23,726 bases of DNA, taken from positions 1 through 23,726 of the forward strand of contig CAZPMT010000086.1 in NCBI GenBank assembly GCA_964587655.1. The letters are read 5' to 3'. Source of the stretch: CAZPMT01 sp964587655 (GTDB taxonomy: Bacteria > Hydrogenedentota > Hydrogenedentia > Hydrogenedentales > SLHB01). The translations under genes were made by a program, and so were the position numbers. The notes beneath the pieces are model-generated. The model searched no databases, had not been told where the DNA came from, and saw only the letters and a program-made list of their open reading frames with translations. This document shows, piece by piece, positions 13,926 to 23,568 of this stretch (within the stretch, counting starts at the first letter, position 1; each line of letters opens with the position of its first letter).

Positions 13926-16900
13926 ATGAATTCATCGACGGCGGCCGTCGAGGCCACTACGAAGCGGTACGGCATGCGGGGATTCTGGGCGCTGATTGTC
14001 ACTCAGTTCCAGGGGGCGTTCAATGACAACCTCTTCCAGTTTCTGATCCAATACACGATCCTGACGGTGATGATCCTGCCGGGACAGACGAAGCCCGACG
14101 AAGCCTCGGCGACGATGGTTCCGGCGGTCCTCAACATCGTCTTCGCCCTCCCGTTCCTGATCTTTCCTGGAATTGCCGGCGCGCTTTCGGATCGATTCAG
14201 CAAACAACGCATCGCGGTCTGGGTAAAGTACTGGGAAGTCTTCATCGTCTGCTTTGCGTTTTTCGCTTTCTATCTCAGAATGCCGTTATTTCTCTGGGTG
14301 ATGCTTTTCTTCATGGCGAGCCACAGCGCGTTCTTCAGTCCCGCCAAGTACGGCATCCTGCCCGAGATCCTGCCCGAGGACAAGCTTTCCTGGGGCAACG
14401 GCATTCTCCAGATGTTCACCATTCTGGCGATTATCCTCGGAACCGCAATTGCCGGGCCCCTTTACTACTTACTGAAGGACCGCGTCCACCTATCGACCTT
14501 CGTGCTGCTTAGCTTGACGCTGATTGGGCTTGCCACGGCACAGTTCATCAGCCGCCCGCCCGCGGCGAATCCGCTGCAGCGAATTGCCCTGAATCCGTGG
14601 TCCGGCATGGGCCGATACTTCAAGATCCTCTGGAATGATCGTTTGCTGCGGTACACGGTCGTGGGCTACACCTACTTCTGGTTCGCGGGCGCGCTGATAC
14701 GCGCGAACGTCCTCATCCACGCCACCGTCACCATGGAACTAAACGAAGCGCAGACCGGTCCCGTGCTGGCGAGCATGGCCTTGGGCATCGGCGCGGGCGC
14801 TTTGAGCGCGGGATATCTCTCGCGCGGGGCCATCGAGTTGGGCTTAGTGCCCATTGGCACGATGGGGTTGGCGTTGTTCAGCGCGCTTCTTGCGATGCCC
14901 GGCATTTCCTATGTCGCATGCCTGATATTCCTGTTCGGACTGGGTTATTTCGCGGGCTTCTTCGATGTCCCGCTTGCCGCTACGCTCCAGCATCGGAGTC
15001 CCAACGACATCAAGGGCGGCCTGTGGGCCGCCACCAACATGCTGACCTTTGTGGGCATGTTGATTGCCGGCGCCCTATACTGGTTCCTCGGCCGCACGCT
15101 TCACATGGGCACGTACGAGGTCTTCCTGATCACTTCGGCCCTTTCCGTGGCGGTCGGCCTGTACCTTTGCATGAGAATGCCCATGATGCCGTTGCGGTCG
15201 CTCCTTTGGATCATGAACAACACGCTCTACCGCACGCGCGTGATCGGTCGCGAGAACATTCCGATAACGGGCGGCGCGCTGCTTGTCGGCAATCACGTGT
15301 CGTTCCTCGATCCGGGGTTTGTTTCGGCGTCCGTGGATCGCCCGGTGCGTTTTCTCGCGTACCGCGGCTACTACGAGAAATGGTGGATCAAGCCCATTGC
15401 GAAGATGTTCGGGGGGATCCCCGTGGCGGCGAAAGACGGTCCCCGCGAACTTTTGAAATCGCTCGAAGCAGCCCGGGAGGCCATCAGGGCCGGCGAACTC
15501 GTGTGCATGTTCCCGGAAGGCGAGATTACGCGTACGGGGATGTTGCAGCCGTTCCGTAAGGGGTTCGAGCACGTTATGAAGGGCGTGGACGCCCCGATCA
15601 TTCCCATTTACCTCGACGGGCTTTGGGGGAGCCTCTTCAGCTTTTCCAAGCGCCGCTTCTTTCTCAAGTGGCCGGAGCGCTTTCCCTACCGTATCACCGT
15701 CAACATCGGGAAGCCCGTCCCCGCCGCCACGACGCGGTTTGAACTTCGCCAAGTCATCCAAGAACTGGGCGCCGAGACCTATGCCTTACGCAAGATGCCC
15801 TGTGACCTGCTTCATCGCGGCTTCCGGCGGACGGCGCGCCGTCATCCCAGGCTGCTCGCCGTGGCGGACGCGCGTTCCGGCAACTTGTCGTATATAAGAG
15901 CCCTGACGGGCAGCATCGCGCTCGCCCGGAAGCTCAAGCGGATCCTGGACGGCCAGTCGATGGTAGGGGTGATTGTGCCGCCTTCGGTGGGGGGCGCTTT
16001 GACCAACATCGCCTTGCAGTTCATGGGCCGCATCCCGGTCAATCTGAACTACACGACCTCCGCACAGACCATCGCATCCTGCGCGCGAAAGTGCCATATC
16101 ACTCACTGCATTACCGCAAGAGCGTTTCTTGAGCGGTTTCCAGTCGAGATCCCGGGGACTCCTATCTACCTCGAGGACTTGCGCGCCTCGGTGACCAAGA
16201 AGGATCAGCTCGCCGGTCTGTTGCTTGCGTTGTTCTGCCCTGTGCGAATGTTGGAAAGGATATGCGGGACCACTACGCGCCGTTCGAGCGCTGACATTGC
16301 GACGATCATCTTTTCGAGCGGCAGCGAGGGGGAACCGAAGGGCGTGATCCTCACTCACGCCAACATCAACCACAACATCGAGTCCGTGGCTCAGGTCGTC
16401 GACCACAAGCGAGGCGACGTCATGATGGGATTCCTGCCCTTCTTTCATTCGTTCGGGTTTGTGGTCACATTGTGGGTGCCGCTCATCAGAGAACTGTCTG
16501 CCGTTTACCACCCGAGTCCGCTTGAACCGAAAACCATCGGACAATTGGTTCGCAAGTACAAGGCCTTCTTCTTCGTGGCCACACCCACGTTCCTGCAAAA
16601 CTTCACGCGCAAATGCGCTCCGGAGGACATGCGGAGCGTGCGCTTTGCGGTATGCGGCGCGGAGAAGATGCCAGATCGCGTACGCGACGGATTCAACGAG
16701 AAGTTCGGCATCGAGCCGCTCGAAGGATACGGAACCACAGAATGCGGTCCGGCCGTGTCGGTAAACGTTCCGGACTTCCGTGCGCCCGGATACCATCAGA
16801 AGGGGTTCAAGCGCGGCTCCGTAGGCAAGGCCATTCCAGGCGTCGCCGTTCGCGTTCTTGACCAGGATACCGGGAAGGTGCTCGGCCCGAATGAGCCCGG

Positions 16901-17384
16901 CCTTCTCGAGGTCAAGGGCCCGAGTCTCATGCAGGGGTATCTGGGAATGCCTGAGAAGACCGACGCCGTTCTCAAACAGGGCTGGTACTCGACCGGAGAC
17001 ATTGCGCTTGTCGACGAGGACGGGTTCATAACGATAACCGACCGGTTGGCGCGGTTCAGCAAGATCGGCGGCGAGATGATTTCGCACACTAATGTGGAGG
17101 GGACCCTGCACGACCTCCTGGGGCTGACCGAGCAAGCAATGGCCGTGACCGGCGTACCGGACGAGGTGCGGGGAGAGAGATTAGTAGTCCTGCATACACT
17201 TGACAACGGCCAGTTGAATGACCTGTGGGCGAAGCTTGACAAGTCGGACCTCCCGAATTTGTGGAGACCTCGAGCCGCCAACTTTCACAGGATTGATTCG
17301 ATTCCCGTGTTGGGGACGGGCAAGATCGACATAAAGGGCGTCAAACAAATTGCAGCCGAAGTCGAACCCGACGCGAAAACATGA
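13926..17384 (+). CDS. aas: LplT-PlsC-acyl-ACP synthetase fusion: lysophospholipid flippase, acyltransferase and ligase
   Basis: The 1152-residue protein joins three parts that E. coli makes as LplT (about 400 residues) plus Aas (about 720). Residues 15-420 are a major-facilitator transporter beginning GFWALIVTQFQGAFNDN. Residues about 430-630 are a PlsC acyltransferase with HVSFLD (H457, D462) and FPEGEITRTG (529-538). Residues about 660-1150 are an AMP-forming ligase with FSSGSEGEPKG (796-806), GYGTTECGP (934-942), GWYSTGD (1019-1025) and C-terminal Lys1133 in GTGKID. It should flip lysophospholipid inward and re-acylate it with acyl-ACP made by the ligase domain. I chose ATG at 13926, nine bases after GGGAG; an upstream in-frame ATG at 13872 has no ribosome site. 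Confidence 0.9.
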   Translation: MNSSTAAVEATTKRYGMRGFWALIVTQFQGAFNDNLFQFLIQYTILTVMILPGQTKPDEASATMVPAVLNIVFALPFLIFPGIAGALSDRFSKQRIAVWVKYWEVFIVCFAFFAFYLRMPLFLWVMLFFMASHSAFFSPAKYGILPEILPEDKLSWGNGILQMFTILAIILGTAIAGPLYYLLKDRVHLSTFVLLSLTLIGLATAQFISRPPAANPLQRIALNPWSGMGRYFKILWNDRLLRYTVVGYTYFWFAGALIRANVLIHATVTMELNEAQTGPVLASMALGIGAGALSAGYLSRGAIELGLVPIGTMGLALFSALLAMPGISYVACLIFLFGLGYFAGFFDVPLAATLQHRSPNDIKGGLWAATNMLTFVGMLIAGALYWFLGRTLHMGTYEVFLITSALSVAVGLYLCMRMPMMPLRSLLWIMNNTLYRTRVIGRENIPITGGALLVGNHVSFLDPGFVSASVDRPVRFLAYRGYYEKWWIKPIAKMFGGIPVAAKDGPRELLKSLEAAREAIRAGELVCMFPEGEITRTGMLQPFRKGFEHVMKGVDAPIIPIYLDGLWGSLFSFSKRRFFLKWPERFPYRITVNIGKPVPAATTRFELRQVIQELGAETYALRKMPCDLLHRGFRRTARRHPRLLAVADARSGNLSYIRALTGSIALARKLKRILDGQSMVGVIVPPSVGGALTNIALQFMGRIPVNLNYTTSAQTIASCARKCHITHCITARAFLERFPVEIPGTPIYLEDLRASVTKKDQLAGLLLALFCPVRMLERICGTTTRRSSADIATIIFSSGSEGEPKGVILTHANINHNIESVAQVVDHKRGDVMMGFLPFFHSFGFVVTLWVPLIRELSAVYHPSPLEPKTIGQLVRKYKAFFFVATPTFLQNFTRKCAPEDMRSVRFAVCGAEKMPDRVRDGFNEKFGIEPLEGYGTTECGPAVSVNVPDFRAPGYHQKGFKRGSVGKAIPGVAVRVLDQDTGKVLGPNEPGLLEVKGPSLMQGYLGMPEKTDAVLKQGWYSTGDIALVDEDGFITITDRLARFSKIGGEMISHTNVEGTLHDLLGLTEQAMAVTGVPDEVRGERLVVLHTLDNGQLNDLWAKLDKSDLPNLWRPRAANFHRIDSIPVLGTGKIDIKGVKQIAAEVEPDAKT

Positions 17385-17428
17385 CGAGAACCGGATGAAC
17401 CCTATTTCCGATTGGGCGCACCAGGAAC

Positions 17429-17458
17429 TTGGCCCGCTCGGGACCGCTCTGTTATGAT
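17429..17458 (+). promoter_or_regulatory. Probable secA promoter
   Basis: TTGGCC (17429-17434) and TATGAT (17453-17458) are 18 bases apart; the -10 matches five of six. It lies in the 113-base gap before secA. No secM-like leader or clear terminator was found in this gap. Confidence 0.4.
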
Positions 17459-17497
17459 CTCTGACAAGCCATTGACAATCTTCGAGGAGCATTTGCG

Positions 17498-20320
17498 GTG
17501 TTAAGCTCCATTTTCAAATCGATATTCGGAACCAGCAGCGATCGGACCGTCAAGAAGATGATGCCGCGGCTGAACGTCGTCCGTGGGAAGGAAGCGGAAT
17601 ATGCCCGGATGACGAACGACGAACTGCGCATGCAGACCGTCCGTTTCAAGGGGCGGCTTGGGCAGGTCAGAGAAGAGTTCCGCCGGCAGCATTCGAGCGA
17701 CGAGTTGGCGGGAGACGAGTTTCGGAAGTCCCTGCGCAAGCGGCTGAACGAAGAGTTGGATGAGATCCTGCCGGATGCGTTTTCCGCCGTGCGCGAGGCG
17801 TCCAAGCGCGTCGTCGGGTTGCGTCCGTTTGACGTGCAAATCATCGGGGGCATTGTGTTGCACCGGGGTGGGATCGCCGAGATGGTCACTGGGGAAGGCA
17901 AGACGCTCGTGGCCATGATGCCGGTGTATCTCAACGCGCTCACGGGGAACGGCGTGCACCTTGTAACCGTCAACGACTACCTGGCCCGCCGCGACAGCGA
18001 ATGGATGGGACCCATTCTCAAATTCCTGGGCATCACGGTCGGGCTCGTGCAGCACGACATGGATACGGCGGAACGGCAGGTCGGATACCGCGCCGACGTT
18101 ACGTACGGAACAAACAGCGAGTTCGGGTTCGACTACCTGCGCGACAACATGGCCGTGCGCCCCGATTACCGCGTGCAGCGGAAGTTGAACTATGCGATTG
18201 TCGACGAGGTGGACTCGATCCTTGTCGACGAGGCACGGTCGCCGCTCATCATCTCCGGGCGGCCTGAGCGTAGCACGGACCTATACTACAAGGTGGACGA
18301 TGCCGTGCGTCAGTTGCGCAAGGGCAAGCATTACGAGGTGGACGAGAAATACCACCACGTCCTGCTCACCGAGGACGGCATGGAAGCGGCCGAGCGGCTG
18401 CTGGGCGTCGAGGACCTCTATACCGACGAAACGCTCGGCCTCGTGCACATGGTCGAGCAGTCGATCCGCGCGCACAACCTGTACAAATGCGACGACAAGT
18501 ACATGGTGCGCGATGGGGAAGTGTTGATCGTGGACGAGTTCACGGGGCGCGCCATGGAAGGCCGGCGCTGGTCCGACGGCCTCCACCAGGCCATCGAGGC
18601 GAAGGAACGCGTGTCAGTGCAGTTCGAGTCGCAAACGATCGCCACGATCACCTACCAGAATTATTTCCGTCTCTACAACAAACTCGCGGGGATGACCGGC
18701 ACCGCCGTTACAGAGGCCCAGGAATTCGCCACGATCTACAACCTGGACGTCGTGCAGATCCCGACGAATCTGCCGCTGATCCGCGAGGACATGACGGACT
18801 TGATATTCGCGACCGAAATGGGCAAGTTCCGGCACGTCGTCGGCGAGATCGCGCGGATCCATGAGACCGGACGCCCCGTCCTGGTCGGTACGGTCTCGAT
18901 CGAGAAGTCCGAACTCGTCGCGAAAATGCTCGATGAACGCGGCATCAAGGACTACCAGGTCCTCAACGCAAAGTACCACGAACGCGAAGCGTCAATTGTC
19001 GCGAACGCCGGCAAGCCGCCCGCCATCACCGTTGCGACCAACATGGCCGGCCGCGGCACGGACATCAAACTTGGCGAGGGTGTGCGAGAGTTCGGCGGTC
19101 TTGCCATCGCCGGCACGGAACGGCACGAGTCCCGCCGCATAGACAACCAGCTCCGCGGCCGTTGCGGCCGCCAAGGCGATCCCGGCACGACACGCTTCTA
19201 CGTAAGCCTCGAGGATGAAGTCGCGCGCCTGTTCGGCGGCGACCGGGTCAAGAAGATGCTCGACTGGTTCGGCAACAAAGAGATGGACGAGGAACCGCTG
19301 AGTCAGCGGATGGTTACCCGCACAATCGAGCGCGCGCAGCGCCAGGTCGAGGAATACAACTTCGAAACGCGGAAGCACGTCCTCCAATACGACACCGTCA
19401 TGGAGAAGCAGCGCCGGATCATTTACGGCATGCGCCGCGACGTGCTCGAAGACCGCGACGTTACGGAACAACTGCACCAGATGTTCGAGAACATCATCGC
19501 CGATGCGGCCGGGTCGTACACTCCGGAGGAAACGGATCCGGAGGAATGGGATCTTGAGGGGTTGTCCGCACGCTTCCGGCAGGTTTTCGCTTTCGATCCC
19601 AACATAACGGGTTCCGAAGAACAGGGCGAGCCGAAACCGATGATCGAGCGGCTCCTGGATCAGGTGTTAGCGGAGTATGCCCGGCGCGAGCAGTCGATCG
19701 AGGAGGAGATACGCGCAAGCTTCCGCGAACAGATCGGCGGCGACGAGTCGCGGATCGATTTTGGGCGGCTCGCGCGGAAACGGCTTCACGGCTTCGAGAT
19801 GATGGTCTTGCTGCGGACCGCCGACGAGCGATGGATCGACCATCTCTACTCGATGGACTACCTTCGCGAATCGGTGCGGCTGCGCGCGTTCGGACAGAAG
19901 GATCCGCTGCTGGAGTACAAGACTGAGGGGTTTGAGCTCTTCGAGCAAATGATGGCAAGCATCGAGGAAACCGGGGTGCAGACGCTGTTCCGCATGACGG
20001 ACCCCGAAGCGCGGCGCACGCGGCAGGTCCAGGCGCGCAAGGGCACGCTGACCGCGAAGGACGACCCGTTCTCGCAACTGGCGCATTACACGTACATCGC
20101 GGCGGACAAGGAGGCGGACCGCAGCTTCGCGTCATACGACACCAGCCGATTCGCGTTGGCGGGACAGGATTCCGCCGCTCAGGATCCGGGCCGCGCTGCC
20201 GCGGAACGCCGCAAACCGAAACCGATTCGGGTCGGTCCGAAGGTGGGACCCAACGAGAAGTGCCCTTGTGGCAGCGGGAAGAAATACAAGAAGTGCTGCG
20301 GCGCCCAACAGGAAAGCTGA
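17498..20320 (+). CDS. secA: Preprotein translocase ATPase SecA
   Basis: This is the 940-residue motor of the Sec export pathway, acting at SecYEG on the inner membrane. Seen in order are HRGGIAEMVTGEGKTL (Walker A near residues 131-136), VDEVDSILVDEARSPLIISG (D236, E237), TNMAGRGTDIKLG, GTERHESRRIDNQLRGR and RCGRQGDPG. The helical scaffold and two-helix-finger region follow (LLRTADERWIDHLYSMDYLRE). The C-terminus carries the zinc motif CPCGSGKKYKKCC (C922, C924, C933, C934), which contacts SecB or the ribosome in known SecAs. The start is GTG at 17498, preceded by GAGGAG at 17484-17489. The length is slightly above the 835-900 typical of SecA, with additions near the N-terminus. Confidence 0.97.
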   Translation: MLSSIFKSIFGTSSDRTVKKMMPRLNVVRGKEAEYARMTNDELRMQTVRFKGRLGQVREEFRRQHSSDELAGDEFRKSLRKRLNEELDEILPDAFSAVREASKRVVGLRPFDVQIIGGIVLHRGGIAEMVTGEGKTLVAMMPVYLNALTGNGVHLVTVNDYLARRDSEWMGPILKFLGITVGLVQHDMDTAERQVGYRADVTYGTNSEFGFDYLRDNMAVRPDYRVQRKLNYAIVDEVDSILVDEARSPLIISGRPERSTDLYYKVDDAVRQLRKGKHYEVDEKYHHVLLTEDGMEAAERLLGVEDLYTDETLGLVHMVEQSIRAHNLYKCDDKYMVRDGEVLIVDEFTGRAMEGRRWSDGLHQAIEAKERVSVQFESQTIATITYQNYFRLYNKLAGMTGTAVTEAQEFATIYNLDVVQIPTNLPLIREDMTDLIFATEMGKFRHVVGEIARIHETGRPVLVGTVSIEKSELVAKMLDERGIKDYQVLNAKYHEREASIVANAGKPPAITVATNMAGRGTDIKLGEGVREFGGLAIAGTERHESRRIDNQLRGRCGRQGDPGTTRFYVSLEDEVARLFGGDRVKKMLDWFGNKEMDEEPLSQRMVTRTIERAQRQVEEYNFETRKHVLQYDTVMEKQRRIIYGMRRDVLEDRDVTEQLHQMFENIIADAAGSYTPEETDPEEWDLEGLSARFRQVFAFDPNITGSEEQGEPKPMIERLLDQVLAEYARREQSIEEEIRASFREQIGGDESRIDFGRLARKRLHGFEMMVLLRTADERWIDHLYSMDYLRESVRLRAFGQKDPLLEYKTEGFELFEQMMASIEETGVQTLFRMTDPEARRTRQVQARKGTLTAKDDPFSQLAHYTYIAADKEADRSFASYDTSRFALAGQDSAAQDPGRAAAERRKPKPIRVGPKVGPNEKCPCGSGKKYKKCCGAQQES

Positions 20321-21099
20321 TCGCGATCGGCATCATCCTTTTCTGGATGGTTATGACGGGTCTCTTGCTTCGGCGTGAAGGCCTTTTCCCCTTCTCACAA
20401 ACGAATGCGAACGTGCCGTCGCCGCGCGCCGCACGGCCCGGCAACACGTGGATGGGGATCTATCTCGGCGATGCGGGCGCAGGCGGAACGCGCATAGGGA
20501 TCGTCAATACTATCAGCACGCCGGACAGCCGCGACGGTCACATCGGCGTGGTGTTCACCTTGACCGCGAGGCTGCGCTTGGTGCTGTTGGCGATGCCGGT
20601 GGATTTCTTCATTGGGGGATCCGCGTGGATGCCTCAAGACGGGGCGCGGGCCGACTTCGATTTCAAGGTGCGTTCGTATCAGCACACGATGCGGATCGCC
20701 GCGAACGTCGAGAACGGGCGGCTCGACGGGACGATCTACACCGCCGGAGAGGCCATTCCGTTTCAGTTCCCGGTCGGGAAGGACGTGCTGGTTTCGGGCG
20801 CCATGGGAACGGCCACACTGAACCTGCCGTCGCTTCATGTCGATCAGGAAGTCGTCATTGACACGTTTGACCCAATGACGTTCTCGGTAGGCAAGACTCG
20901 CGTTAAGTGCGTGGGCGAGGAGACGATCGAAGCCGGCGGCGAGCGTATGCGATGCAAGGTGTTGACGACGGAGTTGAACGGCCTCACCTCCAAAGTCTGG
21001 CTGAGCGAAAACGAGGAGATCGTCCGGGCCGAAACGCCGTTTGGATTCGCTCTTCGCAAGATAACGGAGGAAGAAGCGCTGGCGCCGCTGGGCAATTGA
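20293..21099 (+). CDS. Membrane-anchored protein of unknown function
   Basis: I do not recognise this family. From GTG at 20293 it has 268 residues: a basic start (MLRRPTGK), one transmembrane anchor (LIAIGIILFWMVMTGLLL), then a soluble, beta-rich domain expected outside the inner membrane. The domain ends with VWLSENEEIVRAETPFGFALRKITEEEA, the kind of strand pattern seen in lipoprotein-like or DUF3108-like beta domains. The start is uncertain: GTG at 20260 is also in frame, and ATG at 20347 would destroy the anchor. All plausible starts except the last lie inside secA, so the gene overlaps the secA 3' end. It is followed after 22 bases by an ABC ATPase, suggesting a membrane accessory subunit of that exporter. 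Confidence 0.7.
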   Translation: MLRRPTGKLIAIGIILFWMVMTGLLLRREGLFPFSQTNANVPSPRAARPGNTWMGIYLGDAGAGGTRIGIVNTISTPDSRDGHIGVVFTLTARLRLVLLAMPVDFFIGGSAWMPQDGARADFDFKVRSYQHTMRIAANVENGRLDGTIYTAGEAIPFQFPVGKDVLVSGAMGTATLNLPSLHVDQEVVIDTFDPMTFSVGKTRVKCVGEETIEAGGERMRCKVLTTELNGLTSKVWLSENEEIVRAETPFGFALRKITEEEALAPLGN

Positions 21100-21121
21100 A
21101 GTGACGGGAATCGAGTGAATC

Positions 21122-21850
21122 ATGATTCAAACGGAAAACCTCACGAAACGTTTCGGCAGCAAGTCAGCCGTGGCTAACCTGGACCTGCGGATACCGGAAG
21201 GCGAGTTCTTCTGTTTCCTCGGGCCGAACGGCGCCGGAAAAACCACCACGATCAAAATGCTGACGGGTCTCCTCCACCCGACGGAGGGCCGCGCGCTCCT
21301 CGGTGGATTCGATATCCAGAAGGAGCCGGTCGAGGCCAAGCGCATCATCGGTTACATCCCGGACAGCCCGTTCCTGTATGAGAAGCTGACGGGCCGCGAG
21401 TTGATGCGGTTCGTAGCCGGATTGTACAACCTGCCCGACGGGCGCGTGACGAATTTCGGCGAGGAGTTGCTAGAAATGTTCGGAATACGTTCCGTGGGCG
21501 ATCAACTCATCGAGGATTACAGCCACGGAATGCGGCAGAAACTTTCGTTTGCGTCGTGTTTTCTCCACGACCCCAAGATCGTCATCGTGGACGAGCCGTG
21601 GGTGGGACTTGATCCAAAGAACATCCGTTTCGTGAAGGATTACCTGAAGGCGCGGACGCGGGAAGGACTGACCGTGTTCATGTCGACCCACACGCTGAGC
21701 ATCGCGGAGGAGATCGCGGACCGGATCGGGATCATACACAACGGCAAGCTTCTCCACATCGGCACGGTCCCGGAAATCAAGGCCCTCGCGGATCGCCCCG
21801 GATCGCTCGAAGACATTTTTCTGGAACTGACGCAAGGAGACGAGGCATGA
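21122..21850 (+). CDS. ABC transporter ATP-binding protein
   Basis: This is a 242-residue ATPase with Walker A GPNGAGKTT (residues 34-42), signature YSHGMRQKLSF (133-143), Walker B IVIVDEP (D157, E158) and STHTLS. It is of the ABC-2 exporter class with the short C-terminal tail SLEDIFLELTQG. Its stop overlaps the start of the permease gene as ATGA, so the two are translated together. The preceding anchored protein may be a partner. The substrate is unknown; downstream location from secA does not by itself imply a role in protein export. Confidence 0.92.
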   Translation: MIQTENLTKRFGSKSAVANLDLRIPEGEFFCFLGPNGAGKTTTIKMLTGLLHPTEGRALLGGFDIQKEPVEAKRIIGYIPDSPFLYEKLTGRELMRFVAGLYNLPDGRVTNFGEELLEMFGIRSVGDQLIEDYSHGMRQKLSFASCFLHDPKIVIVDEPWVGLDPKNIRFVKDYLKARTREGLTVFMSTHTLSIAEEIADRIGIIHNGKLLHIGTVPEIKALADRPGSLEDIFLELTQGDEA

Positions 21851-23544
21851 GCCAGATCGGCGCCGTTGCCCACGCGAAAGTGCTGATCGCGAAGCACTCG
21901 ATCGCGTCCGTCCGCACGGAGTCAAAGCTCAAGGTCGCCGTGATTTCAGTGTGCGCGTTCTGCCTGTGGATCGGCGCGTTGTTCATGTTCAAAGAAGGCT
22001 TCGAATTCCTCGTCCGGTTCGGCGCGGACGCCAGCGGATCGGGGCGCGGCATCGGCAGCATCGTGTTGACGCGGATGCTCGGCGTCATGACGCTGGCCGT
22101 GTTCTTCATGCTCATCTTCTCGAACATCCTCGTTTCCTTCTCGACGCTGTATCGCTCGCGCGAAGTAGCGTACCTGCTTCACGCCCCGATGTCCTTCCGC
22201 GCGCTGTTCGTGGCGCGCTTCTTCGAATGCGTCGCCTTCAGTTCGTGGGCGCTCGCCTTTCTGGGCACGCCTCTCATCCTCGCGTACGGCTATACCACCG
22301 GCGCGGCGCCGGCGTTCTACGCGGCGGCCCTGCTCTTCTTCTTTCCATACATAATGCTCCCGGCGGCCATCGGCTCTTTCATTACGCTCGTGCTAGCGCG
22401 CGTCTTCCCCCGGCTCCGGATGAGTTCGATCGTCTTGTTCGGAATCCTGGCCGTGCTGCTTGTCTTCGTGTACTGGAAGGAATACTTCGGAGCCAATCGC
22501 CTCTCCGAGGACACCCTTCTGCCCGCGCTGTTGGACATGACTTCTCAAACACAGTCGCCGCTGCTGCCAAGCTACTGGACCACGCGGGGCGTGCTGGCCG
22601 CGGCGGCCGGAAACTATCGCGAGTGCCTTTTCAATCTGTTGCTGCTGACGTCGAACGCGCTAATGGCATTGTGGCTGGCGGCGGAAAGCGCGCAACGCAT
22701 CTACTACATGGGGTGGTTTTCGCTCGCGGGACGCGACAGGGATCGCCCGAAGTGGCTGGGCCGCGGTCCGCTGGCCTGTCTGGACACTCTTTTCAAGATG
22801 CTGCCGAACCCGCAGCGCGTGTTGGTTATCAAGGACGTGCGCCTCTTTTGGCGCGACGCGACCCAGTGGTCGCAGTTCGTGATCTTCTTCGGGATCATGG
22901 CAATCTATATTGCGAACCTGAGGAACATGTCGGGCCGCTATCAGCAGGACTTCTGGAAGAGCTGGATCGCGTGCCTGAACATCGGTGCGTGCACGCTCAT
23001 CCTCGCCACGCTGACGAGCCGGTTCGTTTTTCCGCTCGTGAGCCTCGAAGGCCGGCGATTCTGGATTCTCGGTCTGGCGCCGCTCTCGTTTCGTCAGATT
23101 GTCTTGCAGAAGTTCTGGCTGAGCGTCGCAACGACTTCGGCTTTCACGGTGGGGCTGGCGGTCCTTTCAGGATCCATGCTGCGACTCGAACCGATCTACT
23201 TTGCGTTGTCGGTTTACAGCGTCATCATCACGAACTTCGGGTTGTCTGGACTTGCGGTCGGCCTGGGCACGCTGTACCCGAACTTTCAAGAGGACAACCC
23301 GGCGCGCATCGTGTCGGGCATGGGCGGGACTCTCAATTTCCTACTGAGCGTCGGCTACATCACATTCGTGGTCGGCGCGCAAACGGTCATCCTTCAGTGG
23401 CGCGTACTCGGACTTTACACAAGCGACGCGGCGTTCTACGCAGCCCTGGCGGTTGTCGTCTTCTTCATCACGAGCCTGAGCATCCTCAGCACGGTGATTC
23501 CGCTGAAGCTCGGCCTGCGAAACCTGAACAAGATGGAGTTCTGA
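21847..23544 (+). CDS. ABC exporter permease
   Basis: The protein has 565 residues and about twelve hydrophobic helices, the first at about residues 35-53 (VAVISVCAFCLWIGALFMF). Between the two halves is a cytoplasmic stretch (AGRDRDRPKWLGRGPL) with a typical coupling region KDVRLFWRDATQWSQ. The overall plan resembles large two-module ABC-2 permeases such as those paired with YthP/EcsA-type ATPases. Its ATG overlaps the ATPase stop codon, and I infer one exporter with the two upstream genes. The C-terminus ends in a basic LGLRNLNKMEF. The substrate is unknown. Confidence 0.85.
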   Translation: MSQIGAVAHAKVLIAKHSIASVRTESKLKVAVISVCAFCLWIGALFMFKEGFEFLVRFGADASGSGRGIGSIVLTRMLGVMTLAVFFMLIFSNILVSFSTLYRSREVAYLLHAPMSFRALFVARFFECVAFSSWALAFLGTPLILAYGYTTGAAPAFYAAALLFFFPYIMLPAAIGSFITLVLARVFPRLRMSSIVLFGILAVLLVFVYWKEYFGANRLSEDTLLPALLDMTSQTQSPLLPSYWTTRGVLAAAAGNYRECLFNLLLLTSNALMALWLAAESAQRIYYMGWFSLAGRDRDRPKWLGRGPLACLDTLFKMLPNPQRVLVIKDVRLFWRDATQWSQFVIFFGIMAIYIANLRNMSGRYQQDFWKSWIACLNIGACTLILATLTSRFVFPLVSLEGRRFWILGLAPLSFRQIVLQKFWLSVATTSAFTVGLAVLSGSMLRLEPIYFALSVYSVIITNFGLSGLAVGLGTLYPNFQEDNPARIVSGMGGTLNFLLSVGYITFVVGAQTVILQWRVLGLYTSDAAFYAALAVVVFFITSLSILSTVIPLKLGLRNLNKMEF

Positions 23545-23568
23545 TCTCGTAGAGGAGGGAGGAAAGAC

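Noticed and set aside
15786..17135. Minus-strand 449-codon frame opposite the AMP-ligase domain
   Set aside because: Antisense shadow; the plus-strand frame contains all ligase motifs.
21951..23552. Plus-strand 533-codon Arg-rich frame inside the permease
   Set aside because: Arg/Pro/His-rich composition is typical of a frame-shifted reading; the overlapping frame gives a clean membrane protein coupled to the ATPase.
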